Assembly (NCBI GenBank): GCA_029204225.1 | Contig: CM055093.1 | Coordinates: forward strand, 19,458,041 to 19,522,040 | Direction of reading: 5' to 3' | From: Diphasiastrum complanatum | Taxonomy: Eukaryota; Streptophyta; Lycopodiopsida; Lycopodiales; Lycopodiaceae | Length of the DNA: 64,000 nucleotides | Program-made: the position numbers and the translations under genes | The notes under the pieces: model-generated | The model's database searches: none | Seen by the model: only the letters and a program-made list of their open reading frames with translations | Told to the model about the DNA's origin: nothing | Shown here: one piece after another, positions 54,145-64,000 of the stretch | Layout of the letters: each line of letters starts with the position of its first letter | Numbering within the stretch: the stretch's first letter is position 1

Positions 54145-54540
54145 CCTACACCTTCCTGTAGGTATCTCAAGTGGATGTAGCAAGCCAGGAGGACTTACGG
54201 CCTTGTTCACTTGACAAACCGTGCAACGCTGGACGTACTCTCTTACATCCCGCTACAATCGTGGCAAAAAATAATGCCTTCTTAAAAGCTCACTAGCCTT
54301 ATCAATACCAAGGTGCCCTGCGCAAGGACTATCATGGCATTCATGAAGTATCTTACGACGAAGATCCTTCACGTCTGGCACAAAAACTCTTCCATTTCTC
54401 ATTAACATAACATCCTTCACGGTGTACGTTAGATATGTACTGGTGTGTGCCTCTACGGAAGCGACAGCCTCGACTGACTCTTCCGTTTGGTCGACTACCT
54501 TGCGCGCATTAGGCCACGCTGACAATGCGGGTCCTTTTCT
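54145..54540 (-). pseudogene. C3 integrase N-terminal region
   Basis: YLTYTVKDVMLMRNGRVFVP, then zinc finger ILHECHDSPCAGHLGIDKAS, RRHYF..RL, and (frame-shifted) CTVCQVNKA…LGLLHPLEIPTG. Cut before the catalytic core. Confidence 0.85.
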
Positions 54541-54618
54541 TGAGCCTTCTTAATCTCCTATATGAGACCACTGTCAACCACAGTAAAGCTCATCTGATGT
54601 AGTATACAAGATAGTGCA

Positions 54619-55682
54619 TCAGCAACCACATTTTCCTTCCCCTCTTTGGAAGCGAATTTCCAAGTGAAATCCCTGCATCAGCTCGGCCCACTGGGCTTGG
54701 CGGCCTTTCAAATCTGGCTGAGTGCAAAAATATTTTAAAGTATGATGATCTGTGTACACATAAAACTCGGCGCCATGTAAATAATGTCTCCACACCTTGA
54801 GCGCATGTATAATCGCATACAGCTCTTGCTCGTGTGTAGGATATCTCTGTTGAGCTGGTGTCAACTTCTTACTCTCAAAGGCTACCGGTCTACCCTCTTG
54901 GCTCAACACTACACCTACGGCAATGCCACTTGCATCCGTCTCTAGGTCAAAAGGTTTCTGGGTATCCACAATCTTGAGGAGTGAAGCCGTGGCCACAGAC
55001 TCCTTCAAGTTCTCAAAACATTGTTGAGCTTCAGGATCCCATCGAACCACAGTGTTGTTTTTCCTTAACTGGAATAATTCCTAACAAACCGCCGGTAGAA
55101 CTTACAAAAGCCTAAGAAAGATAGTAATTGGCGTATATCAGCAGGCATTGGCCACTTCTTAACCACAGCCACCTTGGCTGGGTCAACCGAAATACCCTCA
55201 GCTGTCACTACGTGACCCAAATACTCGACACGAGTTTTACACAACTCTGTCTTCTGAGCATTGGCATACAAGACAGAAGCTTGTAACTTGCCAAATACGG
55301 TCTTGAGATGAACCTCATGCTCCTCGACCACTTTACTAAAAACCAATATATTGTCAATAAAATTGACAACAAACTTGCCCATATAGTCTCGCAAGACATC
55401 GTTCATGAGCATCATGAACGTGGCTAGGGCATTGGTTAACCCAAATGGCATAACCAAAAATTCATAATGACCGAAACGGGTTCGGAAGGCCGTCTTCTGG
55501 ATGTCTTCATCTCGAATCCGTATTTGATGGTATTCACTTTTGAGATCTATCTTACTGAAAATGGTTGCACCTTGCAACGCATCCAGTAGATCATCAATCC
55601 TGGGCATCGGATACTTGTGCTTTACAGTGATCTTATTCAATCCCTTGTAATCTACACACATCCGGATCCTTTTTTTTAACAA
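54619..55682 (-). pseudogene. C3 reverse transcriptase and RNase H
   Basis: [49 protein letters not shown], then FIDNILVFSK: the second catalytic Asp is Asn, so polymerase activity would be lost. Thumb: VEYLGHVVTAEGISVDPAKV and LLSFLGFCKFYRRFV. RNase H: FDLETDASGIAVGVVLSQEG, HEQELYAIIHAL, YTDHHTLKYF. A break near 55060 separates them, and one near 55670 separates RT from the upstream frame. Confidence 0.9.
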
Positions 55683-56520
55683 GTAAAATAGGAGAGGCGA
55701 AAGGTGAATAACTCGGACGGATGTACCCCAGCTTGAGATACTCCTCCAACATCTTTCTAACTTCCTCTTCCTCTTTTAGGCTCATCCTATAAGGAGGCCT
55801 ACATACCGGACTTGCCCCTGGAACAAGCTCAATACGATGATCAACGTTCCAACTAGGCGGCAATCCCTCTGGCATATTACTAATTAGCACGTGTTTAAAC
55901 TGAGTGCGGATGGACTTCTCCAACTCACTTGCTGGATCACATCTAGGCTGTAATGAAAATGCATGTGCACTAGGGGATGCAAAAGTAAATGAAGCTTCTT
56001 GTGGTTTATTAGTGAGTGTGCTTATCTGATTACTATCAACATAAGAATCAAAACTGGAATCAACATTCACATAACACAACCACAAATACTGAATCTCCAT
56101 TTTCTTTATTTGCATACAGGTAACAAAAGGAGACTCAACAGATGGTCTCTCCCCCTTTAAGACATGAGACATACCCTCATGCCCGAACTTATACACATGT
56201 GACTTAAAATCTATAGTGGGCTGCTTACTTGCATGCCACCGCTTACCAAGTACAATATCAAACTTAGCTAGTTTAGTAATTTCAAAATCTAACTTCTCGT
56301 TATACGTCTGAATAGACAAAGATGCCCGAGAAATTCTTTCATCCGAAACCTCTATTCCCTTACCATCTGGCATCTCAACAGTATACCGGTAATCAGATGT
56401 AGCCAAGCGAAACTTCCTCACCACGCGAGAATTGATAATATTATGCGAGGAACCGGTGTCAAACAAGACGAGCACGTCATGACCTTCCAGCTTTCCCCTC
56501 ATGCGTATCAGTTCACTATC
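55633..56520 (-). pseudogene. C3 protease and RT N-terminus
   Basis: 289-codon frame. Protease VLVLFDTGSSHNIINS with complete TVEMPDGKG loop (missing in C1 and its duplicate), FDIVLGKRWHASKQPT, a linker, then PPYRMSLKEEEEVRKMLEE and [11 protein letters not shown] of RT. The native equivalent of the solo-LTR insertion site lies just upstream (about 56610). Confidence 0.9.
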
Positions 56521-56526
56521 TAGAAA

Positions 56527-57430
56527 CTAATAAGCTTCCTGCGCCTTGGTGGACAAATAACAAACTGGTGCCTCTGGAACAAGCTTCTGCACCGAAATAG
56601 TCATGACACAACGAGTGTCCTCATCATCACTTACCAGCAAGTCATCCAAAATTTCCTCATCCTTGCCCTCATCTTGACGTTGCATGACATGGAGCTTCTT
56701 GCCCGTACGTCGAGGACAGTCTTTGAAAAGATGCTTGTGAAGACAGAAAAAGCATAATCCGTCTTTCTTGGCCTTTTCCTTTTGCTCAAGACTAAGGGGA
56801 GACTTGTCGTAAGCACGACGAGCCATAGGAGATCCCGCCTTGCGCTTCAAAGTCTGCTGCATCTGGATAGGATCCTTCTGCGAAAAGCCTTTCTGACCAG
56901 CTTGGCCAGACTTTCGCGAACCCTTCCTCTGAGGCCAGCTTGGCTCTCCAGATTCAGCCTTGGTGCGCACATTACCCTCAAAGTTGAGAGCTGTGGCAAC
57001 TGCCTCTTCTAAGGTTTTGCATCTTTCATTCAGCATTGAAGGCCTCAACTCTTCACGAAGGCCAAATATGAACTTGTGAACTACTAGCCACTCGAGAATC
57101 TCTTCTGGAATCTTGATAAGCGTCTCACGATACCTATCAGCATATTCCTGCACCATGTATAGCCTCTAACGATGCAAAAGCCAAGCATCCGTCGCACGCA
57201 CATGCTCATGTGGAGGAATAAACTGAGCTCTGAAAGCTCGCTTAAACTCAAGCCAGGTGGATGGAGCCTGATTAGACTTCAACAACTTGCGCCACCACCT
57301 GTCAGCAAAAATAGTGAAATGGTAAGCAGCTTTGCGGACCCGCCAACCCTCATCAGTTGGGGATCGCTTCAAATCAAAATACTCCTCCCACTTATGCAAC
57401 CATTGATCTATGATATCAGTATTGCGCTGT
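56527..57430 (-). pseudogene. C3 gag
   Basis: From PQRNTDIIDQWLHKWEEYF (fused to LTR) through AFRAQFIPPHEHVR, a stop near 57166, then QEYADRYRETLIKIPEEI, KKDGLCFFCLHKHLFKDCPR (knuckle CX2CX3HX4C, intact), and an acidic tail DDLLVSDDEDTR. Ends at a TAA near 56527 before the protease frame. Confidence 0.9.
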
Positions 57431-57822
57431 GGGTGATCAGTCCACTTGGCATGCATGACCCCTGTGACCTGTGAATACTGAGTGACTCATAGAATACCAC
57501 CCCCGTGCCCCACCGAAGACCTGTGACCCTCTTGGTCACCCCGACTACTTGCCAGCTAGCATCTTGTCACTGACGGGCTAGGGTCCGACGGTCAAGACAC
57601 ACCGCAACTTGGGACAGATGTCCTTGTCGGTCACCGACCCTTGCCAACACTAGGCCACACCGGGTTGTCAGGCGGCCACACCGGGTCACTGCTCGTGACG
57701 CACCGGTCCCAACTTGGGACAGATGTCCTTGTCGGTCACCGACCCTTGCCAACACTAGGCCTCTGGCCCTTTGGTAACCGGCCGTGCCGAGGTCATGATA
57801 GAGTCGTAACTGGACTCTAACA
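57431..57822 (-). mobile_element. C3 5' LTR, 3'-truncated with a 105-bp internal duplication
   Basis: Antisense LTR ending TGTTAGAGTCC on the minus strand. The sequence CAACTTGGGACAGATGTCC recurs at 57605 and 57710 with the following 30 bases, a 105-bp tandem duplication not seen in the 42.5-kb LTR. The LTR 3' third, primer site, leader and gag N-terminus are absent. Confidence 0.8.
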
Positions 57823-58578
57823 GCTGGACAACGATGGTAGAGCACCTACCTATGTATAAATCTGCTTTGATTCATGTAAGCAACCATTTGTATGCAATAT
57901 AGCATGTTTTGCTATGAATTTGGGAGCGGACAGCGATGATAGTCCATCTCTAAATGCGTTGTTTTTCATCACTAGCTTGATTACTTCTCAGGTATGTTAG
58001 TAGCACATAATGGCTTGGAGTCCATCGCTGTTGGATAGCGATGGTCTACCAATTTACTATGCAAAAAAGTGTCCTCTTTTTAAGAAAAACTCATACATTG
58101 AATGACGATTGATAAAACAAACTATCTTCCATGTCATTCACAGCTTTTGCTATTACTCATTTGGGAAACTAGAGCGGTTGACTCCAACTCTTTCATTCTT
58201 AAAGCATTCCGAAAAGCGGCAAGCAAGGTATGTAATAGACTATCACTCCATTTAGATAGGTAAATTGTTGGCCTTGGCCTAGTTGGTTAGCTTGGCATCC
58301 AAAGTTTCTTTGGTCCCAAGTTCGAGCCTCCCTTGGAAACCAAGAAGCATTTAGATAGGTAAAAACCAATGAAACAAGTATTGATAACCTAGACACTCTT
58401 AATGCACATGGAGTTGTGCAAGAGATCGCCACACTCGTAGGAATTGGAATGACATGGATTTTTCCTAATCCTATTACAAGTGTTAGGGTAAAGTGCTTGG
58501 CCAAGTATAAGCGCACATAGGTATTGCTTTACTTTTAAGACACGGTTAGTAATTAAAACGTATGAAACAGAGCGATAG
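57823..58578. other. Unassigned spacer
   Basis: No gene. Contains AGCGATGG motifs near 57830-58030 and ordinary AT-rich DNA. Bounded by the C3 LTR and B3 LTR. Confidence 0.5.
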
Positions 58579-59038
58579 AGTTATGATCAAAATCTCAAGT
58601 GTTGAATCAATGAAGCATAAAAGACAGCAATAGACTAAAGCCTTACAAGCAATAGACAAGACAATAGGTTCTCCCACGAAGAGCCCAAGCAATACCAATC
58701 AATAATCTGAAAAATGAGTGTACAAATGCCCCTATAAATACCCTACCAATGAACCCTAAAATAGGAATTCAAAAGTAAAGGGAGGCAAAATGTGGAGGGA
58801 AAATAGTGCGCCCTCCTACGGGCCCCCATATAACCATATAATAAGGGCCCAAGGCCAGTCAATGTCATAAAAAATGACCCAGTGCGGGTCATAAGCATAT
58901 AAAAAGGCCTGTACATGACTAATATAAAATGCGTAACCAAAAATATACATAACCAACAGTAAATGTAAAGAGGCCTGCGGAATATATGCAGAGTAGCCCA
59001 GTAGGACTGTATCCTGTAGTTCGTAACTCTCCCTGGCT
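58579..59038 (-). mobile_element. 3' LTR of B3
   Basis: 460 bp, AGTTATGATC to TTCGTAACT. Shares the ends and the AATAGTGCGCCCTCC block with other family B LTRs but is diverged elsewhere, so a subfamily. Confidence 0.8.
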
Positions 59039-60279
59039 ATAAAGAACATTGCCCCCAATGTAGGCAAAATAAGATAAGAACCAGTGCCAGAGAAAAATAC
59101 TGCATCGAGATATCCCATCTGAGAAAGGAACATCAAGAGAAGCCGGAGCATCCCGAGAAGCAATGGTAGCTTCAAGTGATCGAGCCTGATCAACCAGGAT
59201 AGGGGTATGATAAAAAACATCAATGGGCTCCCAAGTAGCCTCCTCAATAGGACGACCATCCCACTGGACCAAAAACTGAACCTGCCGATGGTGACGACTA
59301 TGCAATAAGCGCACCTGTAAAATAGCAGCTGGCAGGAATGGAAAAAGCTGTGGATCTGTAGGAAATGAGGAATCTCGAGGAGCATCATCCTCAATAGCAG
59401 CACGTAATAAACTGACATGAAAGATATCACAAGCTTGAGTAGCAGCAGGTAACTCAAGACGATATGTAACTGGACTGAGGCGCTCAAGAATCTGAAAAGG
59501 CCCATAATAGCGCGGCGCAAGCTTCTCAGTAGAAGCAAGACCCTATACAAAACGATGGCGAGCAAAGCGTAACCGGAGAAAAACAGTATCTCCCTCTGCA
59601 AACTCAACATGGCGCCGATGATGATCAACAATGGTCTTGTACCGCTGTTGAATATGCTGTAAATGAGTAGCAGCTCTAGTAATAATCTCCCGAGCACTCG
59701 AAAGATAAGATGAAATAGTAACAGGTGCATCATCTGGAGGAGCAGGTATACCGGGTAGAACTGGTGAGTATCCATGAGCAAGCAGGAAAGGAGAAACACC
59801 TGTGCTGGAACTAACAGAACTGTTATAACTATACTCAGCCAAACATAAATGCTGATCCCAATCACGGCCAGAAGGAGAAACATAATGTCGTAAATAATCC
59901 TCCAATACCCGGTTAATAACCTCAGACTGACCATCCGCAGAAGAATGATAAGCAGTGCCCATAAGTATCCTAACATCCAAGATACTCATAAGCTTTGTCC
60001 AAAAACCTGATGTAAACTTGGTATCCCGATCAGTAAGTATAGATCGTGGGAGACCATGTAAGCTGAAAATCTCAGAAATAAATATACGACCACACTGCTC
60101 TGCTGTAATAGTACGTCTGACTGGTATGAAATGAGCTTGTTTAGAAAACCTATCAACTACCACCAAACAAGAGTCATGACCACGCTGAGTACGAGGAAGA
60201 CCTAAAATGAAGTCCATAGATATGTCAGTCCACTAGCGGGAAGGAATAGGCCAACTTTGAAGGAGACCGCCAGGTTTTT
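58919..60279 (-). pseudogene. B3 integrase and chromodomain
   Basis: MDFILGLPRTQRGHDSCLVV, LTDRDTKFTSGFW, RVLEDYLRHYV (D,D,E all present), LAEYSYNSSVSSSTG, HHRRHVEFAEGDTVFLRLRF, a TAG at about 59543, then KLAPRYYGPFQILERLSPV and chromodomain VQFLVQWDGRPIEEATWEPI. A frameshift or stop near 60279 separates it from the integrase zinc finger upstream. Confidence 0.9.
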
Positions 60280-61604
60280 CACAGGAAAAACTTGTTACGA
60301 AGGCAAAAAGCACAAGTATGAATAAGGTGGGAAAGCTCACGCTTCATGGAAGGCCAATAAAAATGTTCTTTCAAATGGAACAAGGACTTCTGAAAACCAA
60401 AATGGCCACCAACAGGAGAGGAATGGGCATCAAGGAGCTGTGGACGTATGTCAAGAGTGCTGGGAATACATAACGAACCATAGTGAAACAAACGATAATT
60501 AACAATGGAATAAACCTGGTGAGGGTGAGAGGAAGGACGAGAGGCAGACGACATAACATCACGAAAGTTTGGACATGTGGCATAAGCCTGAGGAAGATCA
60601 TCATACCAAGAGTGGGGAGACGTAACAAGACTGTAAGTAAGAGCAGGTAAACGAGACAAAGCATCAGCAGCAGCGTTACTTTTAGCAGGCTTATAATGAA
60701 TATCAAAATGAAAGGACTGTAAAAACTGAAGCCAACGGTACTGACGATCACTAAGATCCTTTTGTGTATACAAATAACGAAGTGACTGGTGATCAGTAAA
60801 AACATCAAACGGAACACGATACAGATAATGATGCCACTTCTTTAAAGCAAAAATGATAGCAAGCAACTCTTTTTCATGAGTGGAATAGCGCTGCTCATAC
60901 GAACGAAGACGACGTGCAATAACACACTGACGCTGACGTAACAAAGCACCTAATCCTGTGGAACTGGCATCAGTCTCAACAGCAAAACGCTGGGAAAAAT
61001 CTAGAAGACATAAAATAGGGGCAGTGGTAAGCTTAACCTTCAAAGTATCAAAAGCTGACTGACATGCGGGAGTCCAAGCAAACGAAGTTTCCTTTTTCAA
61101 CAGAGCATGCAAAGGAGATGCAAGAGTGGCAAAATGAGCAACTGGTTTACGAAGGTGGATAGCAAGACCAAGAAACATACGAACATCATGAACATCAGCA
61201 GGCACAGGCCATGAAAGAATAGAACGGACCTTATGAGGGTCGAGACGAACAGTACCATTAGTAACAAAGAAGCCCAAAAACTCGATTTGTACAACAGCAA
61301 AAGAACATTTAGAACGTTTAGCATACAGATGATGAGTAACTAACAAAACAAAAACAGAACGAACGTGCTGAACATGAAGAGAGAGAGTGGTGCTATAAAT
61401 GAGGATATCGTCAAAATAAACAATGACACACTTTCCAAGCTGAGGACGAAAGATGTTATTCATGACATTCTGAAAAGTGGGCAGGCCATTGGTAACACCA
61501 AAAGGAAGGACACGAAACTCATACAGACCAAAGTGGGTACGGAAAGCTGTCTTCTTGTGCTCATCAGGAGGATGCATACGAATCTGGTGATAACTGGAGG
61601 TCAA
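60279..61604 (-). pseudogene. B3 RT palm, RNase H and integrase zinc finger
   Basis: 441-codon frame: [49 protein letters not shown] (catalytic pair intact), VQIEFLGFFVTNGTVRLDP, RNase [51 protein letters not shown], and integrase GGHFGFQKSLFHLKEHFYWP ... CAFCLRNK. Only the frameshift at 61604 separates it from the RT fingers. Confidence 0.92.
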
Positions 61605-62280
61605 GTTTAGAAAAGATCTTGGCTTGGCCTAACTGGTCAAACAGGTCATCCATATGAGGGATAGGGTACTGATTACGGATAGTAAGTTTATTTAAAGCAC
61701 GATAATCAATACATAGACGTTTAGTACCATCCTTCTTATCAACAAGTAAAACAGGAGCACCAAAAGGACTGTGGCTAGGAACAATAAGGCCTTGACGTAA
61801 TAAATCAGACACCTGACGTTGGACTTCCTCGCACTCAACAATAGACATATGAAAAGGAGGACGAGAAGGAGGTGATGCAAAGGAAACAAGGTCTATATGG
61901 TGGTTGACATCTAGTAAAGGTGGTAACTGAGTCGGCTCTCTAATAACATGCTCAAATTCACGCAACAGTTCAGAAAATACCTGTGGCAAAGGTGGTGCAT
62001 CCGCAATAGGCTGAACTGGCTGAACAGAAAGAATAGCCGCACAGTGGGCCTTCGGGAGGCTCCGTATGAACTGCTTCTCGGAAATAAGCTGATAGTCCTG
62101 CCGAGAATCAATACCGGAAAATATATGCTGAGTACCATCATGAGAGAATGTCAATGTCTGCTGTTGGAGGTCTACTGTAACCGCACCAAGGGATGCAAAC
62201 CAATCAACACCGAGGATAAGATTGTACCGTGTAAGTGGAATAATATGAAAATCTGCCTGACCAAGGAAGTCTCCAATCCG
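61564..62280 (-). pseudogene. B3 protease C-terminus and RT fingers
   Basis: [30 protein letters not shown] (protease C-terminal block), a linker, then [59 protein letters not shown], and a frameshift. It follows a TAA at 62281-62283. Confidence 0.9.
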
Positions 62281-63711
62281 TTATGAAAGCTGCTGATACA
62301 TCTGCGTGCTAGGAAAAGAGTGTGCGCTGGCAACCTCAACATGCAGGGGATGAGGCGTAGTGACTGGCATAGCACGAATGCGTGTAGTAATATGACTGCT
62401 GAGAAACGAGTGAGTGCTACCCGTGTCAACAAGGGCAATAAACTCATGACCAGTGATACGTACGCAAAGACGTGTATGGCGTGGACCCGGCTTATCGGCC
62501 CAAGTAGCATAAGCAAGCTGAGCATGGCATACAGCTAGATCAGGGGGATCAGGAACAGGCTCAGTGGGTGTGGCAAACTGATCAACAGGTGGGTCATCAT
62601 CAAGAATATGAAGGCATATGGCAGAATCAGGACTATCATCAGGTGTGTCAGCATCATGGAAATAGACGGCAGTAGCAGTGGCAGGCTGTCGGCAATCACG
62701 GGCGATATGATCAGGACTCTTACAATTGAAACATAAGCGCTTCTCACGGATCTCAGACATCTCAAGTTGTGAGTAGCGACGAACAAAAACAGGACGAGGA
62801 GAAAAAAGAGGACATGGTGCTGACGGAAGAGTGGACGAAGGTGAACTGACAGATGTGGGACTAGCAGAGGATGGAGAGAAAAAAATAGGACGTGTGAAAG
62901 GACGCGAAGGACGAGAAACAGAGGAAGAGATGAGGGAGTACTTGTGCTGTAGTGCGGTAGCAAGGGAGATGGTGTGAGAAAGAGAGAGTGGAAAAAAAGA
63001 AGAAACATCATACCTGAGTGCGCCTCGTAGACCAGCAACGTAGCGAGAGATGAGATCCAATGTAGAAATATCTGGGATTAGATAGGAAAGCTCTGTAAAC
63101 CGTGTCGTATAAGCAGCCAAGTCACCAGTGTGAGATAAACTGTGAAAGATGTCGCGCTGTCGAATAAGCCACTGAGGATCAGTCATCTCTAGGAGGAGTG
63201 CTGTCATAAACTCTGTCCAACTAGCAAGGCCAGGGTGTGAAGCCGTCTGGCGAAACATGCGCCACCAGGTAGTAGCACGGCCCTCCAAATGTAAAGCAGC
63301 CAAATGTATCCGCTGAATGTCAGTCTTAGGAAACATAAGGAAGTAGGTCTCAAGCTTAGAATACCAATTCTCGAGTTCATTCCCATCGGATGACCCAGAA
63401 TACACAGTAAGCTGAACCTTATCCTTAAAGTCTCGTGGCAAAGGACCAGAAGATGAAGGAGTCTCGGGTGGTGGAAATGTACGCTGTGGGGGAACAGGTG
63501 GAGATAGTGGAGAAACACTGGACTGTAATGATAGTGTAGCAATCTGGGCAGAAAGAGCAGTGAACATCTCTCGTAACTCCCGGCGTAAATCAGTGCGTAC
63601 ATCACTCATGGCTTCCCTAAGATGATCTCGGAATTCATGCCGTACTTCGTCAAGGTAAGTGGAAGACGGTATGCGAGGCTCAGAAGATGTAGGGGAAGTA
63701 TCCATGGTCAA
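62281..63711 (-). CDS. B3 gag-protease, open frame of 476 codons
   Basis: Starts MTMDTSPTSSEP. The capsid region has [32 protein letters not shown]; then a Ser/Pro-rich hinge, knuckle [14 protein letters not shown] (about 62730-62690), and protease ALVDTGSTHSFLSS (about 62440-62400). It ends at TAA where the next codons (RIGDF...) continue the protease, so the stop truncates the protease. Gag itself is intact and could still be made. Confidence 0.88.
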   Translation of the reverse strand: MTMDTSPTSSEPRIPSSTYLDEVRHEFRDHLREAMSDVRTDLRRELREMFTALSAQIATLSLQSSVSPLSPPVPPQRTFPPPETPSSSGPLPRDFKDKVQLTVYSGSSDGNELENWYSKLETYFLMFPKTDIQRIHLAALHLEGRATTWWRMFRQTASHPGLASWTEFMTALLLEMTDPQWLIRQRDIFHSLSHTGDLAAYTTRFTELSYLIPDISTLDLISRYVAGLRGALRYDVSSFFPLSLSHTISLATALQHKYSLISSSVSRPSRPFTRPIFFSPSSASPTSVSSPSSTLPSAPCPLFSPRPVFVRRYSQLEMSEIREKRLCFNCKSPDHIARDCRQPATATAVYFHDADTPDDSPDSAICLHILDDDPPVDQFATPTEPVPDPPDLAVCHAQLAYATWADKPGPRHTRLCVRITGHEFIALVDTGSTHSFLSSHITTRIRAMPVTTPHPLHVEVASAHSFPSTQMYQQLS

Positions 63712-64000
63712 GGAATGCAGGAAGTGAAGAGGGTGTAAGAAAAGCTTAATATCGGAGGGAGCGAACTTTTGTCGTCACCCCAAATACGTTAGGTACACAA
63801 ACGACACTAAGAGCAAGAAAGGAAATGACAAATGTCAAGAAAAGGTGTGGAAAGCAAGGAAAAACCAGCAAAGATACCTCTCGATAGAGCTCCAAGCGTG
63901 TCGAAGAGCTGGCTAGAAAATGTGACCACAAGGAGAATGAAAGTGGGCGCTGGACAGCCTCCAATCAATGCTGAAAATATGGCTGGAAATCTATGGAAAA
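63712..64000 (-). other. B3 leader (window edge)
   Basis: Untranslated leader right of gag. CTTTTGTCGTCACCCCAAATA at 63767-63787 resembles the B1 leader (15398-15418). No primer site reached. Confidence 0.6.

Larger units (their letters stand above)
54145..57822 (-). mobile_element. Ty3/gypsy element C3 (family C), 3' end missing
   Basis: Minus strand: 5' LTR (57431-57822) fused directly to mid-gag, then gag, protease, RT, RNase H and the integrase N-terminal region, ending near 54145. It lacks the integrase core, chromodomain and 3' LTR. It provides the best family C gag-protease in the window. Confidence 0.88.
58579..64000 (-). mobile_element. Ty3/gypsy chromodomain element B3 (family B subtype), continues past window
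   Basis: Minus strand: 3' LTR 58579-59038, polypurine tract (antisense CTCCCTGGC), chromodomain, integrase, RNase H, RT, protease, gag (to 63711), leader. All domains are present in order, which makes it the most complete family B copy here. The 5' LTR lies beyond 64000. Confidence 0.9.

Noticed and set aside
58816-59976. 386-codon Leu-rich minus-strand frame resembling a multi-pass membrane protein
   Set aside because: Overlaps the B3 integrase/chromodomain in another frame; hydrophobicity is an artefact of the shifted codons.
1-64000. CRISPR arrays, bacterial operons, rRNA or tRNA genes
   Set aside because: Looked for regular spaced repeats and conserved RNA gene motifs; none seen. Gene structure, introns and LTR elements are those of a plant nuclear genome. 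The TGGTATCAGAGC sites are primer-binding sites, not tRNA genes.

Overview
This window is nuclear DNA of a land plant with a large, retrotransposon-rich genome. One host gene is recognisable: a plus-strand prolyl 4-hydroxylase of the plant P4H9 type, seen as three exons (30428-30585, 46367-46469, 47054-47149) with canonical splice sites and matching phases. The first intron in view is 15.8 kb and packed with transposons. The next exon and the N-terminal exons were not found, so both flanking introns would also be very long. Introns of that size with full-length LTR elements inside suggest a gymnosperm-like genome, but this is inference and the species cannot be fixed from the sequence.

Almost everything else is mobile DNA. 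I use local family labels. Family C: Ty3/gypsy, LTR TGTTAGAGC...TTGTGACA. Family B: chromodomain Ty3/gypsy, 450-bp LTR AGTTATG...CATAACT. Family E: chromodomain gypsy, LTR ending CCTAACA or TCTAACA. Copia-1 and copia-2: related Ty1/copia. All readable primer-binding sites are TGGTATCAGAGC (initiator Met tRNA type).

Layout. 1-2826: minus-strand family E remnant, gag plus 5' LTR, with a 914-bp insertion inside the LTR. 2827-3209: antisense LINE RT scrap. 3210-20355: family C element C1 (+), interrupted at 4127-16732 by copia-1 (-), whose 5' LTR is split at 9777-16446 by family B element B1 (-); C1 also carries a family B solo LTR (18159-18608). 20356-24236: damaged copia-2 (+). 24433-25161: non-autonomous hAT element with 8-bp target duplication. 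26340-28826: family E element E1 (+). 29330-29425: gag zinc-knuckle scrap. 30428-47149: the P4H exons. Within the P4H intron lie an unclassified GC-rich convergent gene pair (31260-33797), a family C fragment, the young family B element B2 (34229-39977), family E fragment E2 (39978-40916), an ORF1-only LINE-like retroposon (about 40920-41991), a LINE ORF2 fragment, and family C element C2 (-, 42472-46085). Downstream are a LINE (about 49316-53815) carrying a copia RNase H scrap, family C element C3 (-, 54145-57822), and family B element B3 (-, 58579 to past the window end).

The target-site duplications give an order of insertion: C1, then copia-1 (TSD GCTTC), then B1 (TSD CAATG). No element has an intact pol. 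The least damaged are B3, and B2, whose two LTRs are nearly identical although the reverse transcriptase palm is deleted.

The points most worth following are the P4H gene with a decayed duplicate of its iron-ligand exon, the unclassified GC-rich convergent pair, the ORF1-only LINE derivative, and evidence that one family C/solo-LTR segment was duplicated in inverted orientation and recombined with B2.
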